In this document: piece by piece, positions 47,064-59,900 of the stretch
Layout: each line of letters starts with the position of its first letter
Position numbering within the stretch: the stretch's first letter is position 1
Assembly: GCA_004353515.1 (NCBI GenBank)
Contig: SMNZ01000001.1
Location: 558,001 to 622,000, forward strand
From: Alteromonadaceae bacterium M269
Lineage (GTDB): Bacteria > Pseudomonadota > Gammaproteobacteria > Enterobacterales > Alteromonadaceae
Direction of reading: 5' to 3'
Length of the DNA stretch: 64,000 nucleotides
Position numbers and translations under genes: made by a program
The notes under the pieces: model-generated
Databases searched by the model: none
Told to the model about the DNA's origin: nothing
Seen by the model: only the letters and a program-made list of their open reading frames with translations

Positions 47064-48797
47064 ATGAAATTATTAGGCTTTCTATTTCGATATTCACCTA
47101 AGTTCATTATTTTTGCCGCCATTTTAGGCGTGATTGGCGGCTTAGCCAGTACATCGATATTGGCCATGATCAACGAACACCTTAAAGACGTGAATCAGGA
47201 ACAAAGTTTTCTGATGTTTTTTGGTCTTTGCATCGCTATTTTGATAGCTAATATGGGAGCCAAGGCTTGCATTGCTGGCCTTTCGCAGTGGTCCGCTTTT
47301 GATTTAAGGCTTCAGCTCGGACGTCGTTGGGTAGATAGACCCTTATCCGAACTTGAAGGCGAGGGCGGCAGCAAAATGATGGCTGCAACGACGAACGATG
47401 TCGAGCGCCTTTCGAAGTCAATGCAGATTATGCCCACTTTATGTATTGATGTGACGGTGATCATTAGCTGTATGGTCTATTTAGGATACCTATCCTGGTT
47501 GATGTTATTGATAATGATCGGCTTTACCGCTGTTGCCATCATCACGCGCCACATTCCCCAAAAAAAGTGTGATGATATCCTCGCTCAAGCCCATCGTCAT
47601 GGTGAACAGATTGTAGGTACCTACAATGCGATGCGTGGCGGCATTAAAGAGCTAAAAATGAATAGAAAACGCTGGAACGATTTTTATGCCGGTGAACTCT
47701 ATGAGATTTCAAGTAAATTGCGAGATAAGCGTTACAGAGCGGAGTTAATCTTCGGGTTTATTCGCGGCTATTCTGAAATTATCTATTTCTTATTTGTTGG
47801 TTTACTCATCTTTGGCTCCGATATTACCGGTCAACTGACACAGGAAGTCGTCGTTGGATTTGCAGTCACTTTATTATTCATGAAAACCAATATCGATCAT
47901 GTTCAAGAACATGTCGGTGAGGTGTCTCGGGCACAGGCTTCGCTAAATAATTTGATTTCACTTGGTGTGATTACTCCTTCTACGTCATTGACGCTCTCGG
48001 ATCTTCGTTTGCGCTCAGATAATGATAAGTTGAAAAAGAATTTAGCTACCGATGCTGGGTTACAAGAAGATCTGCCAGCTAAACTCGAAAAGAGTATTCG
48101 ATTTGATAATGTTGAATACTGTTATGCAGGAAACGATGAAGAATCGAGCTTTCACCTTAAGCCCATAAACTTAAACATTCGCGCCGGAGAACTCTTATTT
48201 ATCATCGGCGGTAATGGCAGTGGCAAAACGACGTTCGCTAAAATGTTGTGCGGTTTATATCCACCAACTAAAGGCTCAATATATGTTGATGATATTGAGA
48301 TCACCGAACAAAACCGCAATTGGTATTCACAATACTTTGGCAGTATTTTTTCTGACTCTTTCCTATTTGAAAAACTCTATGGCAGTGGTGGATTACCTGA
48401 AGATGATGAGAAGGTCGGACAGTACCTCGAACAACTACGGCTGACCGATAAAGTAACAGTTTCAGAAGGAAAATTTTCAACAACTGCGTTATCACAAGGA
48501 CAGCGTAAAAGGCTTGCTTTGGTCACTGCTTACGTTGAAAACAGGCCCTTATATATGTTTGACGAATGGGCTGCCGATCAGGATCCCGAGTTCCGGGAGG
48601 TGTTCTACCACAAGATTTTACCTAGCCTCAAAGCGCAAGGGAAAACTGTCATCGTTGTCAGCCATGATGACCGCTACTACTCAATGGCTGATCGCCTACT
48701 GAAGTTCGAAGCTGGAGAAATAGTCAACGCTACTGACATGACTGCTGAAACTGAACATCAGGCATCAATTAAAGAGGCTGATCTTACGTGTGTATAG
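47064..48797 (+). CDS. Cyclic-peptide-type ABC exporter of the PKS cluster
   Basis: 577-residue half-transporter with a six-helix membrane domain and a C-terminal ATPase: Walker A IIGGNGSGKTTFAK, signature LSQGQRKRLALV, and Walker B/D-loop FDEWAADQDPEFRE. It is clearly paralogous to the siderophore exporter at 33927-35582, sharing even the rare stretch around Walker B. It probably exports the PKS product or an intermediate. 29 bases after the FkbH-like gene, with a GGGAGAA ribosome site. Confidence 0.88.
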   Translation: MKLLGFLFRYSPKFIIFAAILGVIGGLASTSILAMINEHLKDVNQEQSFLMFFGLCIAILIANMGAKACIAGLSQWSAFDLRLQLGRRWVDRPLSELEGEGGSKMMAATTNDVERLSKSMQIMPTLCIDVTVIISCMVYLGYLSWLMLLIMIGFTAVAIITRHIPQKKCDDILAQAHRHGEQIVGTYNAMRGGIKELKMNRKRWNDFYAGELYEISSKLRDKRYRAELIFGFIRGYSEIIYFLFVGLLIFGSDITGQLTQEVVVGFAVTLLFMKTNIDHVQEHVGEVSRAQASLNNLISLGVITPSTSLTLSDLRLRSDNDKLKKNLATDAGLQEDLPAKLEKSIRFDNVEYCYAGNDEESSFHLKPINLNIRAGELLFIIGGNGSGKTTFAKMLCGLYPPTKGSIYVDDIEITEQNRNWYSQYFGSIFSDSFLFEKLYGSGGLPEDDEKVGQYLEQLRLTDKVTVSEGKFSTTALSQGQRKRLALVTAYVENRPLYMFDEWAADQDPEFREVFYHKILPSLKAQGKTVIVVSHDDRYYSMADRLLKFEAGEIVNATDMTAETEHQASIKEADLTCV

Positions 48798-48868
48798 ATA
48801 AGCCACAAATACTCACAGTCCATTGACATATGGATTGACTAGTAAGAACCAAATTATTGGAGGAAGTG

Positions 48869-50692
48869 ATGTATAATGATTTTGGCTTAGACAAAGCTGA
48901 TATTGGGTCTGGTGCGTGCACTGTATTTGATGCTGGTCATAAAGACCTGGTTACACATTATCGCAGTGTTGTCGAAGCGACATCAGATAGCCTAGCGGTT
49001 GCCCGTCTGCAAAAAGACGAAGAGATAAGTTCGTCAATGAGCTTCGCGGAGTTAGATCGACACGCACGGTCAGTAGCCGCTTATTTTCAGCGCGTGAATG
49101 CCCAAGGTTCAAGGGCAATTATGCTGTTTAATACCTGCTTAGAAAGCGTTTATTCGTTCTTAGGTTGTGTTTACAGTAAAACTATCGCAGTGCCTCTGCC
49201 TGCTCCCGATTCAGCCAAACTTGATCGCTACCTAGTTCGGGTTAAAACCGTTATCGCTGATGGTGGCGCTAAGTATGTCTTAACCACGTCAAGCATTAAA
49301 CAAAGACTCCAGAGTATCACTGAGGGAATAGAAGAGTTTCTTAACATCGAATGGATAGCCGTTGATGAGTTACCGGACTATTCGGAACATTGGGTACATG
49401 AAGCGGTGGACCCTAGCGACATTGCCTACCTTCAATATACGTCGGGCTCTACCTCAAAACCTAAAGGTGTGATGATCAGTCACGCTAACCTATTGAGCAA
49501 CATCAACTATATGGGCGTTGCAAACGGGTATTCTACGATTGGCACAGGAACCGTTTGTTGGATGCCGTATTTTCACGACTTCGGATTAATAGACGGAATC
49601 TTGTTACCCCTTGCCTTCGGTAAACCAACTTATCTTATGTCGCCGTTTGATTTTGTGCAGAGACCCTTTCGTTGGGTGAGGGCTATCAGTCGATATAAGG
49701 CATCTCATAGTGCAGGACCTAATTTTTCGTATGCGTTAGTGGCCAGAAAAAGTGTCGATGAACCAGAACTTAGTGAGCTTGATTTATCTTGTTGGAAGCA
49801 TTCAGGTAATGCGGCTGAACCGATCAGAAAGATCGATGTGGAAAGCTTCTTACGGACGTTTGCTCCTTACGGTTTGGCAAGAGAGACTGTCATTCCCTGT
49901 TATGGTTTGGCCGAAAACACATTGGTGGCCACGATGGCAGAGAACGGTGCCACTTACTACCAAGTAGACATTGACGCCTTGGAAAATGGACATGCTGTAT
50001 TAAGCGACGGTGATAACAGCAGGCCTATTGTTGGTTGCGGCAAAGTGTTTAAAAGCAAATGGGATATCGATGTACGTGTTGTTGATCCATTAACGAACAA
50101 GTTGAAGCCAAATCAAGAAGTCGGTGAAGTCTGGTTAAGTGGCGAGTGTGTTGCAAAGGGTTATTGGGAAAAAGAGCAAGCAACCGAGGAGAAATTCAAA
50201 GCTGAGATAGTCGACTTGCCTGGCCGTAAATACCTACGTAGTGGCGATCTAGGGTTCATGATTGGAGACGAGCTGGTTTTTACTGGCCGCCAAAAAGACT
50301 TGATCATCGTCGAAGGTCGCAATATTTACCCTCAGGATATGGAACTATCGGTTGAAAAAGCACTACCTTGTCTGCGTTTAGGCTGCACAGTTGCTTTCTC
50401 TCATGAAGACCAAGATGACACGCGAGTCGTCGTAGTCTGTGAAGTAAAAGATGAATACAACCTATTGCCAGACGACACCAATCTTGATGACGACCCCAAT
50501 GCTGTTACGGCCAAACAAATTAAACGTAGCATCATCAAAGAGATTTCTGATGAATGCCAGATACGAGTACATGATGTGGTTGTGCTACCTGCAGGTCTGC
50601 TGCCTAAGACAACGAGCGGTAAGGTTGAACGTGCCCTCTGCAAGAAGAAGTACCTCGAAGGCGTTATCTTCAAAGGGGTCAAGAGACTTTGA
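48869..50692 (+). CDS. Fatty acyl-AMP ligase (FAAL), starter activation for the PKS
   Basis: 607 residues of the ANL superfamily in its FAAL branch. Visible are LQYTSGSTSKPKGVMISHAN (P-loop), WMPYFHDFGLIDGILLPLAF, SAGPNFSYALVARK, PCYGLAENTL, YLRSGDLGF and GRQKDLIIVEGRNIYPQDME, ending with KTTSGKVERALC. FAALs activate fatty acids as adenylates and pass them to a carrier protein without CoA. The protein has no carrier of its own, and the next gene starts with one, so it should prime that PKS. A TTG at 48857 extends the frame, but the ATG at 48869 behind GGAGGAAG is the start. Confidence 0.9.
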   Translation: MYNDFGLDKADIGSGACTVFDAGHKDLVTHYRSVVEATSDSLAVARLQKDEEISSSMSFAELDRHARSVAAYFQRVNAQGSRAIMLFNTCLESVYSFLGCVYSKTIAVPLPAPDSAKLDRYLVRVKTVIADGGAKYVLTTSSIKQRLQSITEGIEEFLNIEWIAVDELPDYSEHWVHEAVDPSDIAYLQYTSGSTSKPKGVMISHANLLSNINYMGVANGYSTIGTGTVCWMPYFHDFGLIDGILLPLAFGKPTYLMSPFDFVQRPFRWVRAISRYKASHSAGPNFSYALVARKSVDEPELSELDLSCWKHSGNAAEPIRKIDVESFLRTFAPYGLARETVIPCYGLAENTLVATMAENGATYYQVDIDALENGHAVLSDGDNSRPIVGCGKVFKSKWDIDVRVVDPLTNKLKPNQEVGEVWLSGECVAKGYWEKEQATEEKFKAEIVDLPGRKYLRSGDLGFMIGDELVFTGRQKDLIIVEGRNIYPQDMELSVEKALPCLRLGCTVAFSHEDQDDTRVVVVCEVKDEYNLLPDDTNLDDDPNAVTAKQIKRSIIKEISDECQIRVHDVVVLPAGLLPKTTSGKVERALCKKKYLEGVIFKGVKRL

Positions 50693-50742
50693 TAATTCGA
50701 TACCTGTTTGTGGCTAAGGTAAAGCACGACTTATAGGCTGTT

Positions 50743-50786
50743 TGAGTAAGGTTTGAACTGCATTAATTGCAATAGCGCCTTACTCA
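50743..50786. other. Imperfect hairpin between FAAL and PKS genes
   Basis: TGAGTAAGG (50743-50751) and CCTTACTCA (50778-50786) are perfect 9-base inverted arms with a 26-base loop that itself contains a short palindrome. It sits in the 242-base gap before the PKS and could act as an attenuator, terminator or processing site. No T-run follows. Confidence 0.45.
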
Positions 50787-50934
50787 TTCAACCTATCGCC
50801 CACTCCTAAGTTAAGCAATCAAAAGTACAGCGCTTGTCTAAATTACCGCTCATTACTTAGTCACCAGTTAGGGGAATTGTAGAGCAGATAACAAGCCTAT
50901 TAAGTTAAAAGATTAAGGAAATAGCGAGAAACGC

Positions 50935-53900
50935 ATGAAATCCATAAATGTTGACCGACTATGCGACTGGTTTGTAGAACAAATTTCAGCACTCACCGGG
51001 GTTGCCCAATCTGAAGTATCTTATGATGACGATCTGTCCGACTATGGTTTATCGTCGAGTGAGGTTATGACTATAACCGGCGAGTTAGAAACGTGGTTAG
51101 GTCAATCTTTACCTGATAACTTGCTATTTGATTATCCCACCATCAGAAGTGCGTCGCAGTACGTTCTTAATCAAACGGATGAGTCATCCACTAAAGATCA
51201 ACAGACAGTGGATTCGCTTCGACATGATGAGCCTATCGCTATTATCGGTATGGCTTGCCGTTTTCCAGGTGCAAATAATCCTGACGAATTCTGGCAGATG
51301 TTGACATCTGGCGTTGATGCTATATCGGAAGTCCCCAACGATCGTTGGGATATTGAAAAATATTATGACTCGACGCCAGGAACACTAGGCAAGATGAATA
51401 CGCGTTATGGCGGATTCATTCAAGATATTGATCATTTCGATGCTGAAGCCTTTGGTATTTCTCCAAGAGAGGCCGAGAGGATGGACCCTCAACAACGCCT
51501 GATGCTTGAAACGGCCTGGGAAGCGGTTGAAGATGCTGGCCAAAACCGCCAAAGCATTCGCGAAAGTGAAACCGGCGTTTTCATAGGGGTTTCCAATCTA
51601 GAATATGGAGAAAACCAGTTATGCGATCTGACAGCTATTGATCCCTATGCCGGCACGGGTAATTCTGCCAGCATTGTTGCCAATCGAATATCTTACTTCT
51701 TTGACTTACGTGGTCCGAGCCTATCTGTCGATACGGCTTGTTCGTCATCTTTAAGTGCGATACATCTCGCCTGCCAAAGCCTGCGCAATGGTGAATCAAA
51801 GCAAGCTATCGTTGGCGGTGTTAATCTAATGCTTAAGCCAGAATTCACCATTATTTTCTCGCAAGCTGGCCTGCTGTCTCCTCAAGGACGTTGCTACACG
51901 TTTGACTCGAGAGCAAATGGTTATGTACGTGGTGAAGGCGTTGCCTCAATCATGCTGAAGCCCTTATCGAAGGCGCTTGCTGACGGTGATAGAGTGTATT
52001 GTTCTATCCGCGGTAGCTCGATGAATCAAGACGGTCGAACCTTGGCCTTAACAGCGCCCAGCCGACTAGCACAGGAAGAAATGTTGCGCTCTGCTTATCA
52101 AGCTGCTGGAGTTTCTCCTGGTGATATTGATTATGTAGAAGCTCATGGTACGGCTACTGCACTCGGTGATGTCATTGAAACATCTGCACTTTCATCGGTT
52201 CTCAAGACAAATCGGAAGCCCTCTCAACAATGCTTAATTGGTTCGGTAAAAACTAACATTGGTCATTTAGAAAGTGCTGCTGGTATGGCAGGGGTTATTA
52301 AGACCATTCTCGCTATAAAACATCGGACAATTCCACCTTCAATTAATTTTTCAGAAAAAAATCCACGTATTGATTTTGAGCAATCTGCAGTAAAAGTTGC
52401 TTCTGAACTTCAGGATTGGCCTTTTACCCCCAGGCCAGCTCTTGCTGGAGTGAGCGCTTTTGGTTTCGGCGGTACCAATGTGCATGTAGTGCTTGAAGAA
52501 GTACCGGCAACCTCAGCAGCTAAGCCAGTTGAGCAAGGTCTTCTAGCTTTTCCTATTTCTGCGAGAACTGATCGAAGCTTGCTTAAGGCGAGAGATGTTT
52601 TGGAGCGGGTAGTTAAACAGACGCCAACGGACAGTTTAGCAAATATCGCTTTCTCCTTAACTAAAAGAGAAGCTTATCAACATCGAATGGTTGTGATAGC
52701 AGATAGTACCGACAGCTTCAACCAATCAATAACCTCCGAAGACTCTACCGAACTTTTGCAAGATCAAGCGTTAAACCGAGAAGATGTTGCTGTCTCATTG
52801 CTTCTGTCGGGTGTTGGGGATCATTACCTAGGTATGGGAAATGGTTTGTACCGTACTCAACCTGTCTTTAGAAAAGAAGTTGATACTTGCTGTGATTGGT
52901 TATTAAAGGAAATGCAGCTCGATTTACGCGAGGTCTACGCAAACCCTTCTCCTCAGCAAGAAGACGATAACGTGTTCAAACGCATGGTAAACGGTGAAAG
53001 AGAGCAGGGGATTTTAAGTGACACCTTAGTTGCGCAACCCGCAATATTCGTCTTTGAATATGCGTTGTGTCGACTATTGCAGTCTTGGGGCATCACTTTC
53101 AGCTCATTAATCGGCTATAGCTTGGGTGAATATGTCGCCGCTACAATAGCGGGTGTATTTAAGCTTGAGGATGCTTTGCGCGTGGTAGCAATGCGCGCTC
53201 GACTTATCAGCGACATACCGAAAGGGTCGATGCTAGCAGTGCCTCTATCTGCTGATGAGGTAGAACAATATCTTATCCCCGATGTATCGATAGGGATTGT
53301 TAATGCTCCTGAGATGACCGTTTTATCAGGCAAATCTGATGCGATCGATCGCATTGACAAAAAACTAAAAGCAGACGACATATTGAGTCGACAGATCGGC
53401 ACCAGCCATGCTTTCCACAGTGATATGATGGAGCCAGTGCTCGAGCCTCTGGAAAGCTTACTTGGCACAATTGTCTTATCTGCGCCTTCGACGCCTATTA
53501 TTTCTAATGTCACTGGGACATGGATGACAGATGAGCAGGCGACATCTGCTCACTATTGGGGTGAACACCTCAGAAGACCAGTACAGTTCTCTGATGGGCT
53601 TAATTGCCTTCTTCAAGAACGACATCATGCTTTTATTGAAGTAGGGCCTGGACAGAGTTTAAGCTCATTTTTGCGTATGCAACCTGGATTCAATGAAGAG
53701 CTACACTTGGCCGTCCCAAGCTGTCGGAATCAGCTCGACGACCGGTCTGACGAAAACTTCTTTTTACGTACCTTAGGTAGGTTGTGGTGTCGAGGTGTGG
53801 CCGTTAATTTTGGTTCGCCTTTTGTCGATTCGCCTGCGCAAATGGTGACTATGCCTACTTGGCTGTTTGATGCTTCGCGTCATTGGTTTAGCGAAGATCA

Positions 53901-56900
53901 GGAAAATAGCAACGTTCATGAAAAAGATGTTCATTACTACCACCCTCGTTGGGACGCCATTTCACTTGCCCCCTCGACGTCAAGTAACAAGCCTAAAGAT
54001 ATTTTGCTTTTTGCGGACGATGATTACGGCCAAGAGCTAGGTAATAATCTGACCAAGAATGGACATAGACCTATCCTTGTCAGCAAAGCTCGTAAGTATA
54101 GTGAAAACCATCCCACTTATACCGTTAGAGCGAATAAACCTGAAGATTATCAACAATTGTTTGATACGCTGGTCAAAGACGGATATAAGGTGTCTGACAT
54201 TGTCTATGCTTGGCCGTTAAGTAGTTACGAGAAGATATCAACTTTAACCAAAGATACCTTCGAGCACTTGATGTATCTGGTTCAAGCGTTGCCAGGTTCA
54301 TTGCCAGGCAGATTAAGCCTACTAACTTACTCATCACATAAAGTCACTGAAACAGACGAAGTTATTGCCGAATCCGCTTTAGTAACAGGGGTGCGCAACA
54401 CCTTACATTTCGAAAACCCCAATTGGCAGTGTCAGCATATCGACATTGTACCTGGAGAGTTCGATAGTTCCGTATCTGATGCATTAATGGCGTCAACAGA
54501 TGCTTCTGTCCTTTGTTTGAGAGATGGCCAGTGGTTTGCACCAATTTATACTGAGGTTGATGCAAATGAAGAGAGTGGTCACACGATTAATGACGGTGGT
54601 GTTTACGTTATTACGGGCGGGACTGGTGGTATTGGTCTTGCCATGGCAGAACATTTATGTAGCGTCAACAAAGCACGCGTTGCTCTGCTAAGCCGCAAAG
54701 CGTTGCCAGAAAAAGCACAGTGGCCGGATTTAATCGCTAAAGGCGCACCACAAGCTAATCTGTTAACTAGCTTACAAGCACTTGATGCACTGGGCGGCGA
54801 AGTCATGTTGATACAAGCCGATGTGACATCTGCAAAACAAATGTCACAGGCATTTAACCAGGTAACCGCTGATTTTGGCCCTATTGATGGTGTGATACAC
54901 GCAGCAGGTATTGCTGGAGGTGGTTTGCTCCAGTCCAAGACGATGGCTCAGGCTACTGAGATTTTGTCACCTAAGATAGAAGGCACACAGATCCTTGGTC
55001 GTTTAGTAGAAAAGCATCATATTCCATTACTCATGTTGTGTTCTTCAACAGTGTCTACCTTGGGTGGTGGGCCTGGGCAGACGGAATATGGGGCAGCCAA
55101 CGCCTACATGAATGCGTTTGCCGACCAACCTCATAAAGCGAAAGTAATATCTATTATCTGGGCAGAGTGGCAATGGAATGCTTGGCAAGAAGGGTTGCAA
55201 GGGTTCCCAAGTTCCGTGCGCGATTTTTTGATAAACAATCGCAAACAATATGGTCTGACGAATGAGCAGGGTACACAGGCTTTTCTTGATATGTTGTCAT
55301 TAGAAGCATCACAACTGATGGTTTGTGGTGCCAGCATTGATCAAATGCGTCATGACCTTACTCAGGTTCAACAGATGATTTGGCAAGACAATGAGTCAGA
55401 GCAACCAGCACCATCCCCAGCGAGTGCTACGGATAAAGCGGCTAGCTCGTTCCAGTCTCAAACTAAGCAGCAACTCGAAGCGTCTATCAGTCAAATTTGG
55501 AAGCGTTTCTTAGGGGTTAAAACCCTGAAAACAACGGATCGCTTTTTTGACCTCGGGGGAACCTCGTTAATTGGATTGCAGCTGATGTCTGAGCTCGGCA
55601 AAGCCATTGGTACACATCTACCAGCAACCATCCTTTACGAAGCACCTACTGTCGCGACTATGGCTCAGTATATTTTGGATTTAACCGGTGACACAGGCTC
55701 ATCTCATGAGGATGCCCCGAGCCAGACCTCCGAGGACCAAGATCAGCCAAAAATCACCTCAGAGCAAGCGCCACAAGAACAGAAAAAATCGCCCAATAAT
55801 GACAGTATCGCCATTGTGGGTATGTCGGGTAGATTCCCTGGAGCACAAAGTGTTACTGACCTTTGGCAAAACATACTCGCAGGCCAAGAAGGAATAACCT
55901 TTTTAGATGATGAAACTCTGTTAAACCAGGGCGTTACACCGGAGGAACTGGCTGATCCTAATTATGTTAAAGCGGCAGGACATATTCCAAATGTGGACAT
56001 GTTTGATGCTCAATTCTTTGATTATCCGCCTAGAGAGGCAGAGCTATTGGATCCGCAGCACCGATTGTTCCTAGAGTGTTCAATGGAAGCGTTGGAAGAT
56101 GCGGGCGAAACAGGAGAAGGTGAGGACGATCGGATTGGGGTCTTTGGCGGAGCCAACATCAGTACCTACATGCTTAACCTGCTGTCCCATCCCGACATCA
56201 AAACCAAACTGCCTGATATGGCATTGGCTATTTCAACCTACAACGATGCTTTAACGTCAAAGGTCAGCTATAAACTCAATTTGACAGGGCCTAGTGTCAA
56301 TGTTCAAACCTTTTGCTCAACTTCTGCTGTTGCAACTCACATAGCCTGTACTAGCTTACTTAAAGGCGATTGTAATATCGCTCTGGCAGGCGGAGTGCGT
56401 ATATCTACTCCCCAAGAGAAAGGTTATTTATGGACAGAAGGGGGAATTGATTCTCCTGATGGTCACTGCAGACCATTCGACCAACAAGGTAAAGGCGCGT
56501 TGTTGAGTAATGGTATTTCTATGGTTGCTTTAAAACGACTGGATGATGCTATTGCCGATGGAAACCGTATTTATGCTGTCATTAAGGGTTCAGCTGTTAA
56601 CAACGATGGTGGTTTGAAAACGGGCTATACTGCACCAAGTGTTGCCGGTCAAAGTGACTGTATTGTTGATGCTTTAAAAGTTGCAGATGTAGATCCGCAA
56701 AGTATTGAATATCTTGAGGCTCACGGCACAGCGACTGAACTCGGTGACCCGATTGAACTAAGAGCGTTAACTAAGGCCTATCATCAATTCACCGACTCTA
56801 ATCAATATTGTGCGATTGGCTCTATAAAGAGTAACCTTGGCCACCTTGATCGTGCCGCAGGCACAACCAGCATAATTAAAGCTGCGCTGTCTTTGCATGA

Positions 56901-59900
56901 AGGGGTTATTCCTCCGACATTACATTATCAAGAGCCCAACCCTGAAATTGACTTTGATCGCTCTCCGTTTTTCGTTAACACTGAAGCTCGCCCTTGGCCG
57001 CGTAATAAGAAAACCAGAAGAGCAGCCGTTAACGCATTAGGCATAGGCGGCACCAATGCGCATATCGTTTTGGAAGAAGCACCGAAAACGGCCTCTTCAA
57101 GTCGAGCCAAGTCAAGCAATATGTTGATACTGTCTGCTATTTCTGAAAGTGCGCTTGATGCGGCATCGGTGAATTTAGCGGATTATCTGGAAAAACATGA
57201 AAAAGTAAATCTTTCTGATGTCGCTTACACGCTGCAGGTTGGACGACGAGCTTACCCATTCAGACGCGCAGTGGTGTGTCAAAATCGTCAAGAGGCAATT
57301 TCCGCTTTACGCGGCGAAATGCCAGACATAACCTTTACCCAAATGGTTGACGAAGCACTGCAATCTGTCGGCCTCATCTTTTCGGGCGTTGGAGATCATT
57401 ACCTTGGTATGGGCGCGGGCCTTTACCGCAGTGAGCCGGTGTTCCGCCAGTGTGTAGAAGAGTGTTGTGCCTGGCTGAATAGAGAGATGGGACTAGATAT
57501 TCTAGACGATCTGCGTGAGCTACCTTCTTCCGCTGGCGATAGCGCTGATAAGTTTAAACAAATGATGGCTGGCGAGAGGGATCTTGGTATGCTTGCGGAT
57601 ACCAGCGCCGCACAACCTGCTGTCTTTGTCCTCGAATATGCAATGTGCCGATTGCTGCAGTCCTGGGGATTGCAGCCCAGCCGCTTGGTTGGCTACAGTC
57701 TTGGTGAATATGTTGCCGCGACTATTGCAGGCGTATTTTCTCTGGAAGATGCTTTGCGCATCGTAGCAACACGTGCTGCGTTAATCGATGAGTTACCCGC
57801 TGGTGCAATGCTCGCAGTTCCTTTAAGCGCCGATGAACTTAATGATTATGTTGGTCCTGATGTTGGGATTGGGATCATTAACGGTCCTAAGATGACTGTG
57901 TTGTCAGGTGAGGTTGAGGCTATCCATAGTGTGCAAGCCGAACTTGAGAAAGCAGATGTCGCGAGTCGATTGTTAGGCACGAGTCACGCTTTCCATTCAG
58001 CTATGATGGAACCGATTGTCGAAGAACTGGAAGAATTGATCAGTGGTATATCACTGTGCGCTCCGGCAATTCCAATGCTATCGAATGTTACCGGTAACTG
58101 GCTTACTGAAGCAGAGGCAAGATCTCCTGAATATTGGGGACGCCATATGCGAAATACCGTGCAGTTTTCAAGTTGCCTTGAGCGCTTACTTGAGGATGAA
58201 ACCTGTGCGCTGATAGAGGTTGGGCCAGGCCAAAGCTTAAGCTCTGTTGTCAGAATGCAACCTCAATTTAGAGAAGGTCAAGAAAGGCTCTTAGTACCAA
58301 GTTGCAGAAACGTATTCGATGCCTATTCAGATCAAACCTTTATTTTGCGCAGTATGGCCAAGATGTGGGTATCTGGCTATTCCATACCTTGGAAGCATCT
58401 ATGGGAAGGTGATCGCAGAGCTCGTTTGTCATTGCCAACTTATCCTTTTCAGCGACAGCGTTATTGGATTGATGTACCCAAAGTCGCGAATGTCACTAAT
58501 TTACTAAGTCCGGCTACAAGTAAACAATCGGATCCTGCGAATTGGTTCTATCAACCTCTTTGGAAGAGCAAAGCCCTTAGTCAGGAGCAAGATAGGCAGC
58601 ATGGCAATTGGTTAATTGTCAGTGGACACCCAGACTCAGCAACAGCTTTAGCTTCCGCCTTACGAGATGATGGGCAAGATGTCGTCTTAGCTGAAGCAGC
58701 GACAGAATATCAACAACACGATGATGAATACTATGGCTTACCGTTAGATAGTGAGTCAGCTTTCGTTTCGCTATTAAACGATATTCAATCCCAAGGTATA
58801 GAGCTAAGTCAGATTGTCTATATCCCTGAAGGCGGCGATAACGAACAAGACTTTTATGGCTTGATGTGGCTGACTAAAGCTATCGGCGAATGTCGTTGGG
58901 GTCAATCGATTCAGCTTAGTGCCCTTTGTCCTGGTGCCCATGCTGTTGTATCTCAAGAGCCTGTAACCCCGGCCTCTGCTCTACTATTGGGATTATCTAG
59001 AGTTATCGCTCAAGAGTACCCCAATATCACTTGTCGAACGATTGATGTTTCTCATAGCAGTATTCAGCACCAGCTATCGCAAGTTAAAGAAGAATTATAT
59101 AGCCAATGTGTTGATGTTGATGTCGCCTATCGTGACAACGAGCGACTCGTGCAGCAGTACTCAGCTACGCCGCTGGATTCTCCAGAAGCCAAAAAAATAG
59201 GGTTTAAATCTGAGGGCGTTTATTTAATTTCTGGGGGTCTAGGAGGTATTGGATTAGTTATAGCCCGTTATCTGCTAACCCAATGGAATGCCAAAGTTGC
59301 ATTAACTGGACGGACGCCATTACCAGAACGTGGTGAATGGGATGCTTATCTGCAAAGCGACAGTCGAGAAGACGCCATTGCGGCTAAGATTGAAGCGATT
59401 ATTGAGCTAGAACAATGCGGCGGTCAAGTGCACGCATACGTCGCAGATATTGCTGATGAAGAACGAATGACAGACGTTTTAGCCGATATGAAGCAACGCT
59501 GGGGAGGTTTAGATGGTGTCATCCATGCTGCGGGTTATGCATCTTTGTCCGCTTTACAACCTATTCGAAGCGTTTCTCTTCAGGATTGTCAAAATCAATT
59601 CCAATCGAAAGTGGTGGGTACACAGGTATTAGAGCGTGTCATTAAACCTTATGCCCCTGACTTCTGTTTACTATTTTCTTCAGTTTCAACGGTTTTGGGC
59701 GGATTTGGCTTTGCAGCCTATTGCGCAGCAAATAGTTATCTGGATGCTTTCATCCAATCTCGCCAATCAGAAGAAAGCACACGTTGGTTCAGCATTGCCT
59801 GGGACTCCTGGGATTTGAGAAGTGATGAACAGCGAGCAACTGAAAGTACTCAGGATGAGTCGACCATAGCTCAATTCGCGATGACGCCCGAGGAAGGCAT

